The notes under the pieces are model-generated. The model was not told the DNA's origin. It made no database searches and saw only the letters and a list, made by a program, of their open reading frames with translations. A stretch of 64,000 nucleotides of DNA, taken from assembly GCF_016888445.1 (NCBI RefSeq), contig NZ_JAFEKF010000001.1, forward strand, positions 1,054,001 to 1,118,000. Direction: 5' to 3'. Source of the DNA: Marinomonas ostreistagni (GTDB lineage Bacteria; Pseudomonadota; Gammaproteobacteria; Pseudomonadales; Marinomonadaceae). Of the stretch, positions 1-9,679 are shown one piece after another. How positions within the stretch are numbered: position 1 is the stretch's first letter; each line of letters opens with the position of its first letter. The position numbers and the translations under genes were made by a program.

Positions 1-1155
1 GCCATGGTCATTGTTGGCTTTATCCTGAACTACCTAGGTGACCGAACACCTATCATTAACCAATTTTTTGGTGGCGGCGCTATCGTCGTTATCTTTGGTT
101 CTTCTTACTTATTCCATAGTGGCTTCCTAGCCGGCGAAATCGAACAGCAAATTACCACGTTTACTAAGAGCGGTGGCTTCTTGTCTTTCTATGTTGCCAG
201 CCTAGTGACCGGCTCTATTTTAGGCATGAGTACAGAAACGCTGAAAAAAGCCGCGCTGAAGTACATTCCTGTTATTTTAGGCGCTGTAGCGGTTTCATTC
301 CTGTTTGCTGGTGTGATTGGTCTATTCTTTGGTAAGAACCTATTTGAATCCTTGATGTTGATCGCTTTGCCTATCATGGGCGGCGGCATGGGTGCAGGTG
401 CGGTACCTCTAGTTGAAATTATGTCTGGCCGCACGGGGCTTGATGCAGCGTCGCTGATGTCACAAATGGTGCCAGCGTTAGCGATTGGTAATGCTGTGGC
501 GATCGTGATTGCAGGTCTTTTAAACAAAGTCGGTCAAATGAAACCAAGCTGGACTGGCAACGGTGAACTGATCCGCGGCGATGCACCAGACATTACCGAT
601 TCGTCTAAACCAGGCGAAGCGCTGGATGTGAAGAAACTTGGCATGGGTGCTCTGATTGCCATCAGCATGTTCTTCCTAGGCACACTATTGTCTTCTGTGA
701 TTGCTATGCACACGTATGCTCTGATGATCTTATCGATTGCTATCATCAAGGTGACTGGTCTCATGCCTGAGCGTTTAGAAAAAGCGGCGCATGCTTGGTA
801 CACCTTCGTTGTGGGCAACTTAACACCAGCGCTATTGGTGGGGATCGGTGTGGCGTACACAGACCTTAACCAGATCATTGATGCACTAACACCTATGTAC
901 TTTGTGATGGTCTTTGCAACGGTGTTGGGCGCAGCCGTCGGTGCCGGTTTGATCGGTCGCGTTATGGGCTTCTACCCGATCGAATCCGCTATCACTGGCG
1001 GCCTATGTATGGCCAATATGGGCGGTACGGGTGATGTGGCCGTGCTGGCAGCCAGCAAGCGCATGCAGCTGATGCCTTTTGCACAGATCTCATCACGTAT
1101 TGGCGGAGCCTTTATGTTGATTTTGGCAACCTTTGCCATTCAACTCTTAGCCTAA
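1..1155 (+). CDS. 2-hydroxycarboxylate (citrate/malate) : cation symporter, 5'-truncated by window edge
   Basis: This is an inner-membrane secondary transporter of the 2-hydroxycarboxylate family (CitS/CimH/MaeN/MleP), which imports citrate, malate or related acids with Na+ or H+. The reading frame is open from base 1, so the true start lies upstream and the N-terminal part of a roughly 440-residue family protein is missing. Almost the whole visible part is hydrophobic helix. Two family signatures are visible: GGGMGAGAVPLVEI about 126 residues after the first visible Met, and a C-terminal block with NMGGTGDVAVLAASKR followed by SSRIGG. A strong terminator follows the stop, and a CitA/DcuS-type two-component pair lies just downstream, as is common for regulated dicarboxylate or citrate uptake. 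The exact substrate cannot be read from sequence. Confidence 0.88.
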   Translation, partial: AMVIVGFILNYLGDRTPIINQFFGGGAIVVIFGSSYLFHSGFLAGEIEQQITTFTKSGGFLSFYVASLVTGSILGMSTETLKKAALKYIPVILGAVAVSFLFAGVIGLFFGKNLFESLMLIALPIMGGGMGAGAVPLVEIMSGRTGLDAASLMSQMVPALAIGNAVAIVIAGLLNKVGQMKPSWTGNGELIRGDAPDITDSSKPGEALDVKKLGMGALIAISMFFLGTLLSSVIAMHTYALMILSIAIIKVTGLMPERLEKAAHAWYTFVVGNLTPALLVGIGVAYTDLNQIIDALTPMYFVMVFATVLGAAVGAGLIGRVMGFYPIESAITGGLCMANMGGTGDVAVLAASKRMQLMPFAQISSRIGGAFMLILATFAIQLLA

Positions 1156-1170
1156 TCCATCCACGGATTT

Positions 1171-1200
1171 AGAAGAGCCCCTATCGGGGCTCTTCTTGCT
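1171..1200 (+). terminator. Intrinsic terminator after the transporter gene
   Basis: A perfect 11-bp stem (AGAAGAGCCCC with GGGGCTCTTCT) closes a 4-base loop and is followed by a short T-rich stretch. It lies 15 bases after the transporter stop, so most transcripts probably end before the kinase gene. Confidence 0.75.
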
Positions 1201-1225
1201 TCCTTATAATGCTAGGTATTCGCAT

Positions 1226-2833
1226 ATGATCGCTAATACCATGACTCTAAAATCCTATCTTAAAGCCATCGTTCTCATCACCATTACTCTGATAATGGCG
1301 ATATCGGGCGTGCTATTGGTCGTTGTCACCCAACAAACCTACATCGATGGTGTTAGCCAACGCGGTATTGAGTTAGCCAAAGTCATTGCTAGCGATGAAG
1401 AGATCATCACTGCAGTTAAGCGCTCCAATCAGGGGCAGCTTGTCAGCCTACAAGCAACCATCGAGCCGTTACGCTCCAAAACCGATGCGTCCTATATTGT
1501 CATTACCGATGCCAATGGCGTCAGACTAAGCCATCCACTAGCAGAACGTATTGGACGCCCTTTTAGTGGTGCAGATATTTGGCCAACACTGGAAACCGGC
1601 GTAGCTCGAACCACATTCGCCACCGGCACCCTCGGGCCAGCCATCCGCAACTTCGTGCCCATCAAAGACCAAGGTCAAGTGATCGGCGCCATTAGTATTG
1701 GCTATCTAGAGCAATCCGTCGCGGATTTACTGTTTACATATTATATCGAAGCTATCATTTGGCTCGGTGTGATTTATGTATTGGCTATTGCATTAACCCT
1801 TTCTCTGCTCAGCAAGCTAAAGCGTACCTTTTTGGAGTACGAGCCTGAAGAAATCGTACAGCGCTTTAAACAGCACAGCGTGCTGCTAAATGGCATTCGT
1901 GAAGGCATTATAGCGATTGATAAAGAGCATAAAATTACAGCTATCAACCCTACCGCCAGCACTTGGTTAAACCCAGAGCTGGGCCAAAAAGAATTTATTG
2001 GCACCCCTCTTGAAAGCCTATCCAGAACCTTGGCACAGCTAATTCATGAGGCACTTTTGAAGCGCCATAAAAAAGTAATCAAATTGGGCAGACACGAATT
2101 TGCGGCGACCCTTTACCCATTAAATGAAACCGAGCATACGGGCTATTTGATCGTACTAAACCACGAACAAGATATGTCTGAATTGGAGCAAGAGCTGACT
2201 CGACTCACCGCTTATACACACCAATTGCGCGCAAAGACGCACGAGCACAATAATAAGCTCAATGTGGTATCTGGACTACTACAAGCAGGCAAAACCAACG
2301 CTGCGATCGAGTATTTACAACAAGAAAGCGATCACCATCAGTCTATGCTAGGCAATCTTGTACGTACTATTGAGAACAGCCCAGTCGCAGGAATGCTACT
2401 ATCCAAGTATAATTATGCCAATGAACACGGTATTACCTTTACCTTAGACGAAGACAGCCAGCTTAAGCATTATTCACAGTCGGTAAATGACGACTTAATC
2501 ACTTTGCTTGGCAACTTTATTGATAACGCTTTTTACGCCGCTGAGGCCAATCGAGCGCAACATTCACCCCACATAACGTTGTTTATCAGTGATCGAACAT
2601 CCTATTTAATGATCACAGTAGAAGACACTGGAGCCGGCATTGACGACGATATTGCCGACTACATTTATGACTTAGGGGTTAGCAGCAAACCGCAACAAAC
2701 CGAGCACGGTGTTGGACTATATTTGGTCAGCAACATCGTACGTCGTTATGGCGGTAGCCTTGATTGGGAACGTAGCGAGCAAGACACAACAGTGTTTAGC
2801 GTGTATTTAGACAAACGAGAGCTAAAAGAATGA
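1226..2833 (+). CDS. CitA/DcuS-family sensor histidine kinase
   Basis: This membrane sensor kinase of the CitA/DcuS/DctB-like group detects extracellular carboxylates. The order is: N-terminal membrane segment (about residues 10-32); periplasmic PAS-like sensor domain with the family pattern ITDANGVRLSHP and ERIGRPF; second membrane segment near residues 165-190; cytoplasmic PAS domain (NGIREGIIAIDKEHKITAINP); then the kinase core. The phosphoacceptor is His339 in THEHNNKL. The N box is NFIDNAFYAAE, and the ATP-binding glycine motifs are EDTGAGI and EHGVGLYLV. I chose ATG 1226 because AGGT sits 9 bases upstream; a TTG at 1196 lies inside the terminator, and ATG 1241 has no clear ribosome site. 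It overlaps the regulator by ATGA, so the two are translationally coupled. Confidence 0.88.
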   Translation: MIANTMTLKSYLKAIVLITITLIMAISGVLLVVVTQQTYIDGVSQRGIELAKVIASDEEIITAVKRSNQGQLVSLQATIEPLRSKTDASYIVITDANGVRLSHPLAERIGRPFSGADIWPTLETGVARTTFATGTLGPAIRNFVPIKDQGQVIGAISIGYLEQSVADLLFTYYIEAIIWLGVIYVLAIALTLSLLSKLKRTFLEYEPEEIVQRFKQHSVLLNGIREGIIAIDKEHKITAINPTASTWLNPELGQKEFIGTPLESLSRTLAQLIHEALLKRHKKVIKLGRHEFAATLYPLNETEHTGYLIVLNHEQDMSELEQELTRLTAYTHQLRAKTHEHNNKLNVVSGLLQAGKTNAAIEYLQQESDHHQSMLGNLVRTIENSPVAGMLLSKYNYANEHGITFTLDEDSQLKHYSQSVNDDLITLLGNFIDNAFYAAEANRAQHSPHITLFISDRTSYLMITVEDTGAGIDDDIADYIYDLGVSSKPQQTEHGVGLYLVSNIVRRYGGSLDWERSEQDTTVFSVYLDKRELKE

Positions 2834-3507
2834 CGCAGTATACAGTTTTAATTGTTGAAGACGATCAGCAAGCGAGCTACACACTGGAACAAGCAGTTAA
2901 CCAGCACCCTTTATTTAAGGTTATTGCTGCAGCCGAAAGCGCCGCTGAAACACATGGCCTACTAGGGCAAATGCCAGATCTTGTATTATTGGACATCAGT
3001 TTGCCCGATGGCAATGGTATGGATTTGCTGCGCACCATGCGCCAGCAGGGAATCACCTCCTCAGTTATCATGACCACCGCGGAACGAGAATCCACCACGG
3101 TGGCAAACGCCATCCAGCTTGGTGTCATCGACTACTTAGTCAAGCCGCTACGACTGTCACGTGTGCACCAAGCACTGAATGACTTCGTCGCCTTTCAAAC
3201 CAAGCTTGAGGAGTCGAATCAAATCGATCAACTACAGATCGATGATTTAATGGGCAAAAACAAAGCCCAGCTAAAAGCTCGTAAAACGCCTAAGGGAATT
3301 GACTCAACCACCCTTTCGACCATGATTGCACATATCAAGGCGCGTAAAGAGCCATTTTCAGCCCAAGAGATTGGTGACGAATTAGAGTTAAGCCGTATCA
3401 CCGCACGCCGCTACCTTGAGTACCTTGAGGAGCAAGGCATGGTCAGCATGACTCTCAATTACAATACTGGTGGTCGCCCAAAACAGCTCTATCATGTCAT
3501 TGGCTGA
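2830..3507 (+). CDS. CitB/DcuR-family response regulator
   Basis: This 225-residue response regulator partners the upstream kinase. Residues 1-120 form a receiver domain with an acidic pair (EDD near residues 10-12), a phosphoacceptor Asp in LVLLDISLPDGNG and the conserved Lys in YLVKPL. The C-terminal third carries a winged helix-turn-helix of the CitB/DcuR type (FSAQEIGDELELSRITARR), followed by a typical GRPKQLYHV end. The start overlaps the kinase stop by four bases (ATGA). The neighbouring transporter is the obvious candidate target, by analogy with CitAB/citS and DcuSR/MalKR systems; this is inference from position only. Confidence 0.9.
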   Translation: MTQYTVLIVEDDQQASYTLEQAVNQHPLFKVIAAAESAAETHGLLGQMPDLVLLDISLPDGNGMDLLRTMRQQGITSSVIMTTAERESTTVANAIQLGVIDYLVKPLRLSRVHQALNDFVAFQTKLEESNQIDQLQIDDLMGKNKAQLKARKTPKGIDSTTLSTMIAHIKARKEPFSAQEIGDELELSRITARRYLEYLEEQGMVSMTLNYNTGGRPKQLYHVIG

Positions 3508-3521
3508 TCGTTAGCTTAAAA

Positions 3522-3563
3522 CAAAAAGCCCGCCCTCAACAACGTTTGAGGGCGGGCTTTTTG
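3522..3563. terminator. Bidirectional intrinsic terminator between response regulator and lipoprotein genes
   Basis: A long stem (CAAAAAGCCCGCCCTCAA against TTGAGGGCGGGCTTTTTG) has A and T runs on both flanks and serves both convergent genes. Confidence 0.85.
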
Positions 3564-3584
3564 TTAATAGGTATATCTAGGAGA

Positions 3585-4043
3585 CTAGTTAAGCGTCTCA
3601 AGTGATGCGTAGCGAGTAGTAGACGAAATATTCACCGCACGCTGTAGCGCTTCTGGCGTTTGGTAAACCTGCGTCATGAATTGCTGGTCTTGTACCTGCT
3701 TTGCATCCAAGTATTCGTTATCGACTAACCAAGTCTTCATGGCTTCTTGGTCTAGACGACCATCTGGCAAGGTCATCTTTTGCATATCTTCGTCAGACAT
3801 TTGCGCTACGGTTCCACCTGGCAAGTAGATCGCACCCGTAACAAAGTCAACGCCAAAGGCCACCACGCCTGGCACAAACCAAAGCAATAAACCCAAAGCA
3901 TCTAAAGCGACGACACCTAAGTCTAATTTACCACCTGTCTGACCTTGACGTTCTGGATAGATAAGTGTGCCACAAGCCGCCAGCTGGGATGCAATCAAAG
4001 ACCCAACAACTACCTTAGTTACCCCTTTTGATGTCACTTTCAT
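3585..4043 (-). CDS. Small lipoprotein of unknown function
   Basis: The 152-residue product starts with a basic N-region and a lipoprotein signal ending in LAAC, so it should be lipidated at that Cys (residue 23) and anchored in the cell envelope. After it come a CGTLIYPERQGQ segment and a hydrophobic stretch (ALDALGLLLWFVPGVVAFGVDFVTG) resembling small envelope lipoproteins in Pseudomonas and Marinomonas relatives (YceK/YidQ-like in layout). The start is ATG 4043, because an AGGAGAG ribosome site lies just upstream; the longer frame begins at a TTG and would place that site inside the gene. The C-terminal 70 residues are soluble, with no motif I recognise. It is monocistronic, facing a shared terminator. 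Confidence 0.8.
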   Translation of the reverse strand: MKVTSKGVTKVVVGSLIASQLAACGTLIYPERQGQTGGKLDLGVVALDALGLLLWFVPGVVAFGVDFVTGAIYLPGGTVAQMSDEDMQKMTLPDGRLDQEAMKTWLVDNEYLDAKQVQDQQFMTQVYQTPEALQRAVNISSTTRYASLETLN

Positions 4044-4368
4044 CACTCTCTCCTTTTGCAAATTGATATCTTACATTTTGCTTTATAAATAAGAGTTATC
4101 AAGCTGATGGAGCAACTTGGCTTTTGTTTGCCTGTTTTTGGCACATTAACCGGCAAAGCAAACAATTTAATGACAATTCACTTAGCCTAGATTACTGGCC
4201 ACCCAGAACCATTTCGTGAGATCCAATGCCGCCGCGCTTAGCATCACCATACCAAACAACTTCATAATGATTCCCTACTCTTTTTTATCAGGAGAACATC
4301 ATACCGAGCTATGCATGCTTTGCATTTCAGTTTGCAGTTTGCTGACAGTTATTGCCTTTTTAATAAAA
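4044..4368. other. Intergenic region upstream of the lipoprotein and downstream of sucD
   Basis: About 325 bases of AT-rich DNA. It should contain the promoter of the minus-strand lipoprotein gene near 4050-4120, but I cannot assign clear -35/-10 boxes. A very short minus-strand frame (4182-4265) is listed separately. Nothing else was recognised. Confidence 0.5.
4182..4265 (-). CDS. Possible 27-residue small hydrophobic protein
   Basis: An ATG at 4265 is preceded by GTAGGGA, with 7 bases between AGGG and the ATG, and opens a 27-codon frame ending in TAA. The peptide begins MKLFGMVML and contains TKWFWVA; it is hydrophobic with one Asp and two Lys, so it could be a small membrane protein. Against it: it is tiny, has no clear promoter, and its codon use cannot be judged. 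It is listed as a candidate only. Confidence 0.2.
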   Translation of the reverse strand: MKLFGMVMLSAAALDLTKWFWVASNLG

Positions 4369-4393
4369 AAATCCCCGCCAAAGGCAGGGATTT
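4369..4393 (-). terminator. Intrinsic terminator of the TCA operon after sucD
   Basis: The stem AAATCCCTGCC / GGCGGGGATTT (minus strand, one mismatch) is followed by a T run. It lies about 30 bases beyond the sucD stop and marks the end of the sdh-suc transcript. Confidence 0.8.
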
Positions 4394-4421
4394 CGATCTC
4401 AAGCGGTGCTCTATAATAAGC

Positions 4422-5294
4422 TTACCAGCCAGTGATTTCCTGAAGTGCGTCACCGATCTCAGCTAGCGAACGCACAGTCTTCACACCAGCGTCTTGCAGT
4501 GCAGCAAACTTCTCATCAGCGGTACCTTTACCACCAGAAATGATCGCACCAGCATGGCCCATACGCTTACCAGCAGGAGCCGTCACACCTGCGATGTAAG
4601 ACACAACAGGCTTAGTCACGTTAGCTTTAATGTAAGCCGCCGCTTCTTCTTCGGCCGTACCACCGATTTCACCGATCATCACGATCGCTTCCGTTTGTGG
4701 ATCGTTTTGGAACATTTCTAGAACGTCGATGAAGTTCGTACCTGGGATTGGGTCACCACCGATACCAACACAGGTAGATTGGCCGTAGCCTGCATCCGTT
4801 GTCTGCTTAACCGCTTCATAGGTCAAGGTACCAGAACGCGATACGATCCCCACTTTACCTGGCTTATGGATGTGACCAGGCATGATACCGATTTTACACT
4901 CACCCGGTGTGATCACACCTGGACAGTTAGGGCCGATAAGGCGAACGCCTAGCTCGTCACACTTCACTTTACAGTCAAGCATATCAAGTGTTGGCACACC
5001 CTCAGTGATACAAACGATTAGCTTGATGCCAGCGTTCGCAGCTTCAAGGATTGAGTCTTTAACAAAAGGAGCGGGAACGTAGATAACAGATGCTTCAGCA
5101 CCAGTCGTTTCAACCGCTTCTTTAACGGTGTTAAATACTGGTAGACCAAGGTGCGTTTGACCGCCTTTGCCTGGTGTCACACCGCCGACCATCTTAGTAC
5201 CGTAAGCAATCGCTTGCTCAGAGTGGAATGTGCCTTGACCGCCAGTGAAACCTTGGCAGATGACTTTGGTATCTTTGTTGATTAAAACAGACAT
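4422..5294 (-). CDS. sucD: Succinyl-CoA synthetase alpha subunit
   Basis: SucD is the CoA-binding and phosphohistidine subunit of succinyl-CoA synthetase, which converts succinyl-CoA to succinate with formation of ATP or GTP. At 290 residues it has normal length. Visible features are the N-terminal CoA-binding fold ([20 protein letters not shown]), [10 protein letters not shown], and the active-site His247 in [12 protein letters not shown], which is phosphorylated during catalysis. It follows sucC with a two-base gap, which fits equimolar subunit synthesis. It is the last gene of the minus-strand TCA cluster and is followed by a terminator. Confidence 0.98.
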   Translation of the reverse strand: MSVLINKDTKVICQGFTGGQGTFHSEQAIAYGTKMVGGVTPGKGGQTHLGLPVFNTVKEAVETTGAEASVIYVPAPFVKDSILEAANAGIKLIVCITEGVPTLDMLDCKVKCDELGVRLIGPNCPGVITPGECKIGIMPGHIHKPGKVGIVSRSGTLTYEAVKQTTDAGYGQSTCVGIGGDPIPGTNFIDVLEMFQNDPQTEAIVMIGEIGGTAEEEAAAYIKANVTKPVVSYIAGVTAPAGKRMGHAGAIISGGKGTADEKFAALQDAGVKTVRSLAEIGDALQEITGW

Positions 5295-5296
5295 TA

Positions 5297-6463
5297 TTAT
5301 TTGCCCTCCGCAGCTTTTACAACTTGTTCAGCTGCGTCTTTTAGACTTGATGCAGCAATGATATCCAGACCAGAGTTTGCTAGAACTTCACGGCCCTTCT
5401 CTGCGTTAGTACCTTCAAGACGAACGACTACAGGCACATCTACGCCCACTTGCTCGACCGCACCAATGATACCTTCAGCAATCATGTCACAGCGTACGAT
5501 CCCACCAAAGATGTTAACCAGTACGGCTTTGACATTGCTGTCAGACAAAATAATCTTGAATGCTTCAGCAACACGTTCTTTCGTCGCGCCGCCACCTACG
5601 TCTAGGAAGTTAGCTGGTTTACCACCGTGTAGGTTTACGATATCCATCGTTCCCATTGCCAGACCCGCACCGTTGACCATACAGCCAACGTTACCGTCTA
5701 GTGCAACGTAGTTAAGCTCCCACTGAGCCGCATGGGCTTCACGCTCATCTTCTTGAGATGGGTCGTGGAATTCTTGCATTTTCTTCTGACGATACACAGC
5801 GTTGCTGTCGATGTTAATCTTACCGTCTAGACAGTGAAGATTACCTTCGTCAGTGATGACTAGAGGGTTAATTTCTAGTAGAGCGAAGTCGTAGTCATGG
5901 AACATCTTTGACAAACCAAGGAAGATCTTAGTGAACTGCTTGATTTGGTCAGAGTTAAGACCCATTTTGAAAGCCATTTCGCGTGCTTGGTATGGCTGTG
6001 CGCCCACCAACGGATCGATTTCTGCTTTATGGATCAGCTCAGGCGTCTCCTCGGCAACTTTCTCGATCTCAACACCACCTTCAGTAGATGCCATAAATAC
6101 AACGCGACGAGTAGAACGATCCACAACAGCGCCAAGATACAACTCGTTAGCAATGTCTGTGCAAGATTCAACAAGGATTTTCGCGACTGGCTGACCATGT
6201 TCGTCAGTCTGGTAAGTGACTAGGTTTTTACCTAACCAGCTTGCCGCAAACTCTTTTACTTCATCCAAAGAATCAACAAGTTTTACACCACCTGCTTTAC
6301 CGCGACCACCTGCGTGCACTTGAGCCTTAACGACCCACTTGTCTCCACCAATTTTCTTCGCTGCTTCCACTGCCTCTTCTGGCGTGTCAACTGCATGCCC
6401 TGTAGATACTGGCAGGCCATATTCAGCAAAAAGCTGTTTCGCCTGATATTCGTGTAAGTTCAT
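5297..6463 (-). CDS. sucC: Succinyl-CoA synthetase beta subunit (ADP-forming)
   Basis: SucC is the nucleotide-binding partner of SucD in the TCA cycle. The 388 residues match the E. coli length. The N-terminal ATP-grasp domain begins [19 protein letters not shown] and contains [16 protein letters not shown]; the C-terminal ligase domain has [21 protein letters not shown] and [10 protein letters not shown]. There is an 86-base gap from lpdA that holds a hairpin, so sucCD may be transcribed or processed partly apart from sucAB-lpdA. Confidence 0.98.
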   Translation of the reverse strand: MNLHEYQAKQLFAEYGLPVSTGHAVDTPEEAVEAAKKIGGDKWVVKAQVHAGGRGKAGGVKLVDSLDEVKEFAASWLGKNLVTYQTDEHGQPVAKILVESCTDIANELYLGAVVDRSTRRVVFMASTEGGVEIEKVAEETPELIHKAEIDPLVGAQPYQAREMAFKMGLNSDQIKQFTKIFLGLSKMFHDYDFALLEINPLVITDEGNLHCLDGKINIDSNAVYRQKKMQEFHDPSQEDEREAHAAQWELNYVALDGNVGCMVNGAGLAMGTMDIVNLHGGKPANFLDVGGGATKERVAEAFKIILSDSNVKAVLVNIFGGIVRCDMIAEGIIGAVEQVGVDVPVVVRLEGTNAEKGREVLANSGLDIIAASSLKDAAEQVVKAAEGK

Positions 6464-6518
6464 TTGATTCTTCCGCTCATTTTATTAGTTAAATTAAGCT
6501 CTGCCCTCAGACAGAAAA

Positions 6519-6539
6519 TTGCCGGCTCATGGCCGGCAA
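6519..6539 (-). terminator. Intercistronic hairpin between lpdA and sucC
   Basis: TTGCCGGC and GCCGGCAA form a perfect 8-bp stem with a 5-base loop; on the minus strand it is followed by TTTTC. It could be a weak or partial terminator, or an RNA-stabilising hairpin inside the TCA operon. Confidence 0.5.
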
Positions 6540-6549
6540 ATCGAATTTC

Positions 6550-8035
<1,486 letters not shown>

Positions 8036-8070
8036 GTTTTACTCTTACACTAAAAAGTGGGTACTTTTTA

Positions 8071-9648
8071 TTAGATTTCAAGCAGTAGACGTGCAGGATC
8101 TTCTAAAAGCTCCTTGATGGTAACAAGGAACTGCACTGCTTCTTTACCATCAATCATACGGTGATCGTATGAAAGGGCTAGATACATCATTGGTTGAATC
8201 ACAACTTGGCCATTAACTGCCATTGGGCGCTCTTGGATTTTGTGCATGCCCAAGATAGCCGTTTGAGGTGGATTCAAGATCGGCGTAGACAATAGAGAAC
8301 CGAAGATACCGCCGTTCGTAATTGTAAAGGTACCACCCTGCATGTCGTCCATGCCTAGTTTACCTTCACGGCCACGAACTGCAAAATCCATGATATTAGA
8401 TTCGATATCCGCAAGGCCCATCGCTTCAGTATTACGTAGTACTGGTACCATTAGGCCACGATCAGTCGATACTGCTACACCGATGTCTTGGTAACCATGG
8501 TAAACCATGTCGTTGCCATCAATCGATGCGTTTACTGCTGGGAAGCGTTTAAGAGCTTCTGTTGCAGCTTTAACAAAGAATGACATGAAGCCAAGCTTAG
8601 TGCCGTTGTGCGTTTTCTGGAACAAGTCTTTGTACTTGCTGCGCAGTTCCATCACAGGACCCATGTTCACTTCATTGTAAGTGGTAAGCATGGCAGCTGT
8701 TTGCTGTGCTTCTACTAGGCGTTTAGCGATCGTTGCACGTAGACGCGTCATTGGTACACGCTTCTCAACACGACCCTCGTCACCTAACGCAGGCATAGAA
8801 GCGCCTGTCGCCGCTGCTTTAGCCGGAGCAGATTCTGATTTAGCAGACGAAGCTGCAGGTGCTGCAGCAGGCTTGCTTTTCACAGCAGCATCAACGTCTT
8901 CTTTAGTAATGCGTCCACCTTTACCAGTGCCTTTTACTTGCGCTGGCGTTAGGCCTGCTTCAGCCATAGCTTTGCGAGCTGCAGGGCCTGCAACAGCATC
9001 TTCATCACCTTCTTCTGCTTGAGCAGGCGCTGCACTTTCTTGTGCAGGGGCCGCTTCTTCACCGGCAGCACCCACTGCGAAGTTCGCCAGCACTTCTTCG
9101 GACAATACCGTATCACCTTCGGCTTTAACGATGTCAGCAATCACGCCATCTGCAGGTGCTACTACCTCAAGCACAACTTTGTCAGTCTCGATATCTACGA
9201 TGTGCTCATCGCGCTTACACGCTTCGCCTGGCTGTTTGTGCCACGCAGCAACCGTACCGTCAGCAACTGACTCAGGGAAAGTAGGTGCTTTCACTTGTAC
9301 CGTTTCTTTGGCTGCTGAGGCAGCGGCTGCCTTAGGCGCTTCTTCAGTTTTTGCTGGTGCTTCTTCTTGCTTAGCTTCTGAAGCAGCGTCGTCAGACGAA
9401 GACGCTTGCGCACCTGAATCAAAAGTGGCCAGCACTTCTTCACTCAAAACGATATCGCCTTCGTTCTTTTTGATTTCTTTGATCACACCATCTGCTGGTG
9501 CAACCACTTCAAGAACGACCTTGTCAGTCTCGATATCAACAATGTGCTCGTCGCGCTTGCACGCTTCGCCTGGTTGTTTATGCCAAGTAGCGACAGTGCC
9601 ATCCGCTACAGATTCTGGAAAAGTAGGTGCTTTAATTTCAATACTCAT
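8071..9648 (-). CDS. sucB: 2-oxoglutarate dehydrogenase E2 (dihydrolipoyl succinyltransferase) with two lipoyl domains
   Basis: The E2 core transfers the succinyl group from lipoyl-lysine to CoA. At 525 residues it is about 120 longer than E. coli SucB, because the lipoyl domain is duplicated: residues 2-77 with lipoyl Lys43 and residues 117-193 with Lys157, both in the sequence [10 protein letters not shown]. Ala/Pro/Glu-rich linkers separate them. Next come a peripheral subunit-binding domain ([14 protein letters not shown], about residues 216-250) and the catalytic domain with the acyltransferase motif [12 protein letters not shown] near the C-terminus. SucB of most gammaproteobacteria carries a single lipoyl domain. 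It sits 31 bases downstream of sucA. Confidence 0.97.
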   Translation of the reverse strand: MSIEIKAPTFPESVADGTVATWHKQPGEACKRDEHIVDIETDKVVLEVVAPADGVIKEIKKNEGDIVLSEEVLATFDSGAQASSSDDAASEAKQEEAPAKTEEAPKAAAASAAKETVQVKAPTFPESVADGTVAAWHKQPGEACKRDEHIVDIETDKVVLEVVAPADGVIADIVKAEGDTVLSEEVLANFAVGAAGEEAAPAQESAAPAQAEEGDEDAVAGPAARKAMAEAGLTPAQVKGTGKGGRITKEDVDAAVKSKPAAAPAASSAKSESAPAKAAATGASMPALGDEGRVEKRVPMTRLRATIAKRLVEAQQTAAMLTTYNEVNMGPVMELRSKYKDLFQKTHNGTKLGFMSFFVKAATEALKRFPAVNASIDGNDMVYHGYQDIGVAVSTDRGLMVPVLRNTEAMGLADIESNIMDFAVRGREGKLGMDDMQGGTFTITNGGIFGSLLSTPILNPPQTAILGMHKIQERPMAVNGQVVIQPMMYLALSYDHRMIDGKEAVQFLVTIKELLEDPARLLLEI

Positions 9649-9679
9649 TTTTTACCCTTATCTCTGACAGGCAGTGTTG

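Noticed and set aside
4216-4416. Plus-strand 66-residue open frame between the lipoprotein gene and sucD
   Set aside because: It begins at GTG without a ribosome site, runs across the sucD terminator and shows no recognisable protein features.
9131-9667. 178-residue plus-strand frame opposite sucB
   Set aside because: It is the shadow of the duplicated lipoyl domains; its own internal repetition reflects that duplication, and sucB is unmistakable on the other strand.
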